Shown: in pieces, positions 13,976 through 14,867 of the stretch | How positions within the stretch are numbered: the first letter of the stretch is position 1 | Layout: each line of letters begins with the position of its first letter | Assembly (NCBI GenBank): GCA_030613915.1 | Contig: JAUWKY010000010.1 | Span: 1-14,867, forward strand | Direction: 5' to 3' | DNA from: Syntrophobacterales bacterium | Lineage (GTDB): Bacteria; Desulfobacterota; Syntrophobacteria; BM002 | Length of the DNA: 14,867 nt | Position numbers and translations under genes: made by a program | Notes under the pieces: model-generated | Databases searched by the model: none | What the model was told of the DNA's origin: nothing | What the model saw: only the letters and a program-made list of their open reading frames with translations

Positions 13976-14635
13976 TCATTTTTTCTTGAGCCGGATGGAT
14001 ATATCCACCTGGGTAGGATCGTCGTAGCCCCTTAGATTGGAGATCATCCCCAAAATGCCGCCTACGACAAATTCTCTCACAAAAGATTTCATGGGTAGCT
14101 TCTTGCCATCCAGTCTGAGCACCACGTTTGATTTATCTTTTCGGCCCAAAAATCGTTCTTCAATGAAAGTAGCCACCCCCGATATATCCTCCAACTCGAA
14201 TCGAGGAACTCCTGCCTCAATTGCAAAATCACTCACCACTGCTAGCAGACGATCTGCTTGGCTGCAGAGAGGCTCTGAATGCAATTCTTTTCGGCAAATC
14301 TCGATCTTCGCTTCGTTGCCACTCTTGTAGCCTTCGGTGAGCACCAGATCCTCCTCCGTAAAGTAAGTGGCGACAATGGTACCCACATCCAACTCCCTCT
14401 TCACCGTTTTGGTCAGAGCAAAGCGGGTAGGAGAGCTGATGGCAACTACCTGCGCGCCAGCCTCCCGATGCCGCCAGGTATCCTTGCCTTTGTGGTCAAT
14501 CTCAAAATGATCATGAGCGTCATGTTTGATGGTGCCGACCCGATAGCCTCGGCTCTTTATCTCAGGAACTAACTTTTCCAAAAAAGTGGTTTTTCCCACC
14601 TTCGATCTTCCTACTATTGAAAGTACTGCTGGCAT
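13976..14635 (-). CDS. mobB: Molybdopterin-guanine dinucleotide biosynthesis adaptor MobB
   Basis: MobB is a GTP-binding P-loop protein that assists MobA in making MGD. The 219-residue protein starts with the Walker A motif GRSKVGKTT at 9-17, followed by TIKHDAHDHFEID near 35-47 and GKDTWRHREAGAQ at 50-62, both characteristic of MobB, and DLVLTEGYK at 96-104. Residues ~165-219 form a C-terminal extension (LRLDGKKLPMKSFVREFV and onward, ending in lysines) beyond the ~165-175-residue core typical of E. coli-type MobB; I recall similar tails in deltaproteobacterial homologues, from memory only. The ATG at 14635 has a good ribosome binding site, GGAGGG at 14644-14649 with an 8-base gap. It is the first gene of the mob group, separated from mobA by a 205-base gap that contains the palindrome and heptamer array. 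Confidence 0.92.
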   Translation of the reverse strand: MPAVLSIVGRSKVGKTTFLEKLVPEIKSRGYRVGTIKHDAHDHFEIDHKGKDTWRHREAGAQVVAISSPTRFALTKTVKRELDVGTIVATYFTEEDLVLTEGYKSGNEAKIEICRKELHSEPLCSQADRLLAVVSDFAIEAGVPRFELEDISGVATFIEERFLGRKDKSNVVLRLDGKKLPMKSFVREFVVGGILGMISNLRGYDDPTQVDISIRLKKK

Positions 14636-14714
14636 AGACTGTTCCCTCCGTCCTTCCTTCTTCGACCAGAAAAATTCATGGTCTCTTTGATACTATTCAC
14701 GGTTGACCTTATAC

Positions 14715-14744
14715 CTTATAGAGGAAAAACGTCCTCGTTGCGAA
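14715..14744 (-). promoter_or_regulatory. Possible promoter for the mob genes
   Basis: Read on the minus strand, TTCGCA (14744-14739; 4 of 6 to TTGACA) and TATAAG (14720-14715; 5 of 6 to TATAAT) are separated by 18 bases. The position, about 80 bases upstream of the mobB start, is reasonable, but the -35 match is weak. Confidence 0.3.
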
Positions 14745-14764
14745 CCTAGTGACCTCACATCCTC

Positions 14765-14843
14765 TTATCGCAAGCAAAGCTTGCTCCTACGGAAATCACC
14801 TTATCGATGTCTGTCATGTAGGAGCAACCTTTGGTTGCGATAA
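14765..14843. repeat. Inverted pair of REP-like hairpins
   Basis: Two 26-nt units face each other across 27 bases: one on the minus strand at 14790-14765 and one on the plus strand at 14818-14843. Both begin GTAGGAGCAA and end TTGCGATAA, forming a 6-bp stem around TTT behind a GTAG head. They differ only at two positions, which pair with each other in the stem (G-C in one, C-G in the other). The layout resembles REP/BIME elements mobilised by RAYT transposases; no such gene is in the window. Confidence 0.65.
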
Positions 14844-14867
14844 AAAAAATAACAACTGACTACGGAC

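Overview
The window carries seven protein-coding genes and at least five compact repeat or hairpin elements. The organism looks like a free-living or metagenome-derived bacterium of moderate GC content. A Desulfobacterota (deltaproteobacterial-type) lineage is my best guess: it fits the MobB with a C-terminal extension, the FdhD/desulfurase pair, the giant HEAT-repeat signalling proteins, and the intergenic arrays of 7- and 8-nt repeats. This is inference; there is no rRNA or other taxonomic marker.

Left two thirds (270-9508): two very large genes in tandem encode colinear paralogues of 1426 and 1447 residues. Each has an N-terminal GGDEF domain with an AGDEF signature, then a STAND/AAA-type ATPase with Walker A and B, a helical region, two copies of an uncharacterised ~140-residue module marked by 'IKLYPP..SKAI', and C-terminal HEAT-like repeats. 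I read them as ATP-gated, protein-sensing c-di-GMP signalling proteins that arose by tandem duplication. They are separated by 614 bases holding a double terminator, a nested inverted array of heptamers and a good sigma70-type promoter for the second copy.

Right third (9883-14635): a molybdenum/tungsten cofactor and formate dehydrogenase maturation island. On the plus strand are fdhD and a class-V cysteine desulfurase-like gene, spaced by 3 bases and preceded by a TTGACA-N17-TATGCT promoter. On the minus strand, in transcription order, are mobB, mobA and moeA. The two groups converge with one base between the stop codons of the desulfurase and moeA. MoeA inserts the metal into molybdopterin, MobA (aided by MobB) adds GMP, and FdhD passes sulfur to the bis-MGD cofactor of formate dehydrogenase; the neighbouring desulfurase is the natural candidate sulfur source.

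Intergenic repeats: an inverted octamer array (1-103), a three-shell nested inverted heptamer array (4631-4836), a ~194-bp element with 15-bp perfect terminal inverted repeats (9530-9723), a perfect 13-bp palindrome abutting an inverted heptamer array inside the mobB-mobA gap (13789-13955), and a pair of inverted 26-nt REP-like hairpins with a compensated base-pair difference (14765-14843). The most unusual items are the paired GGDEF-ATPase-HEAT proteins and the recurring inverted short-repeat architecture, which is built from different repeat units at each site.
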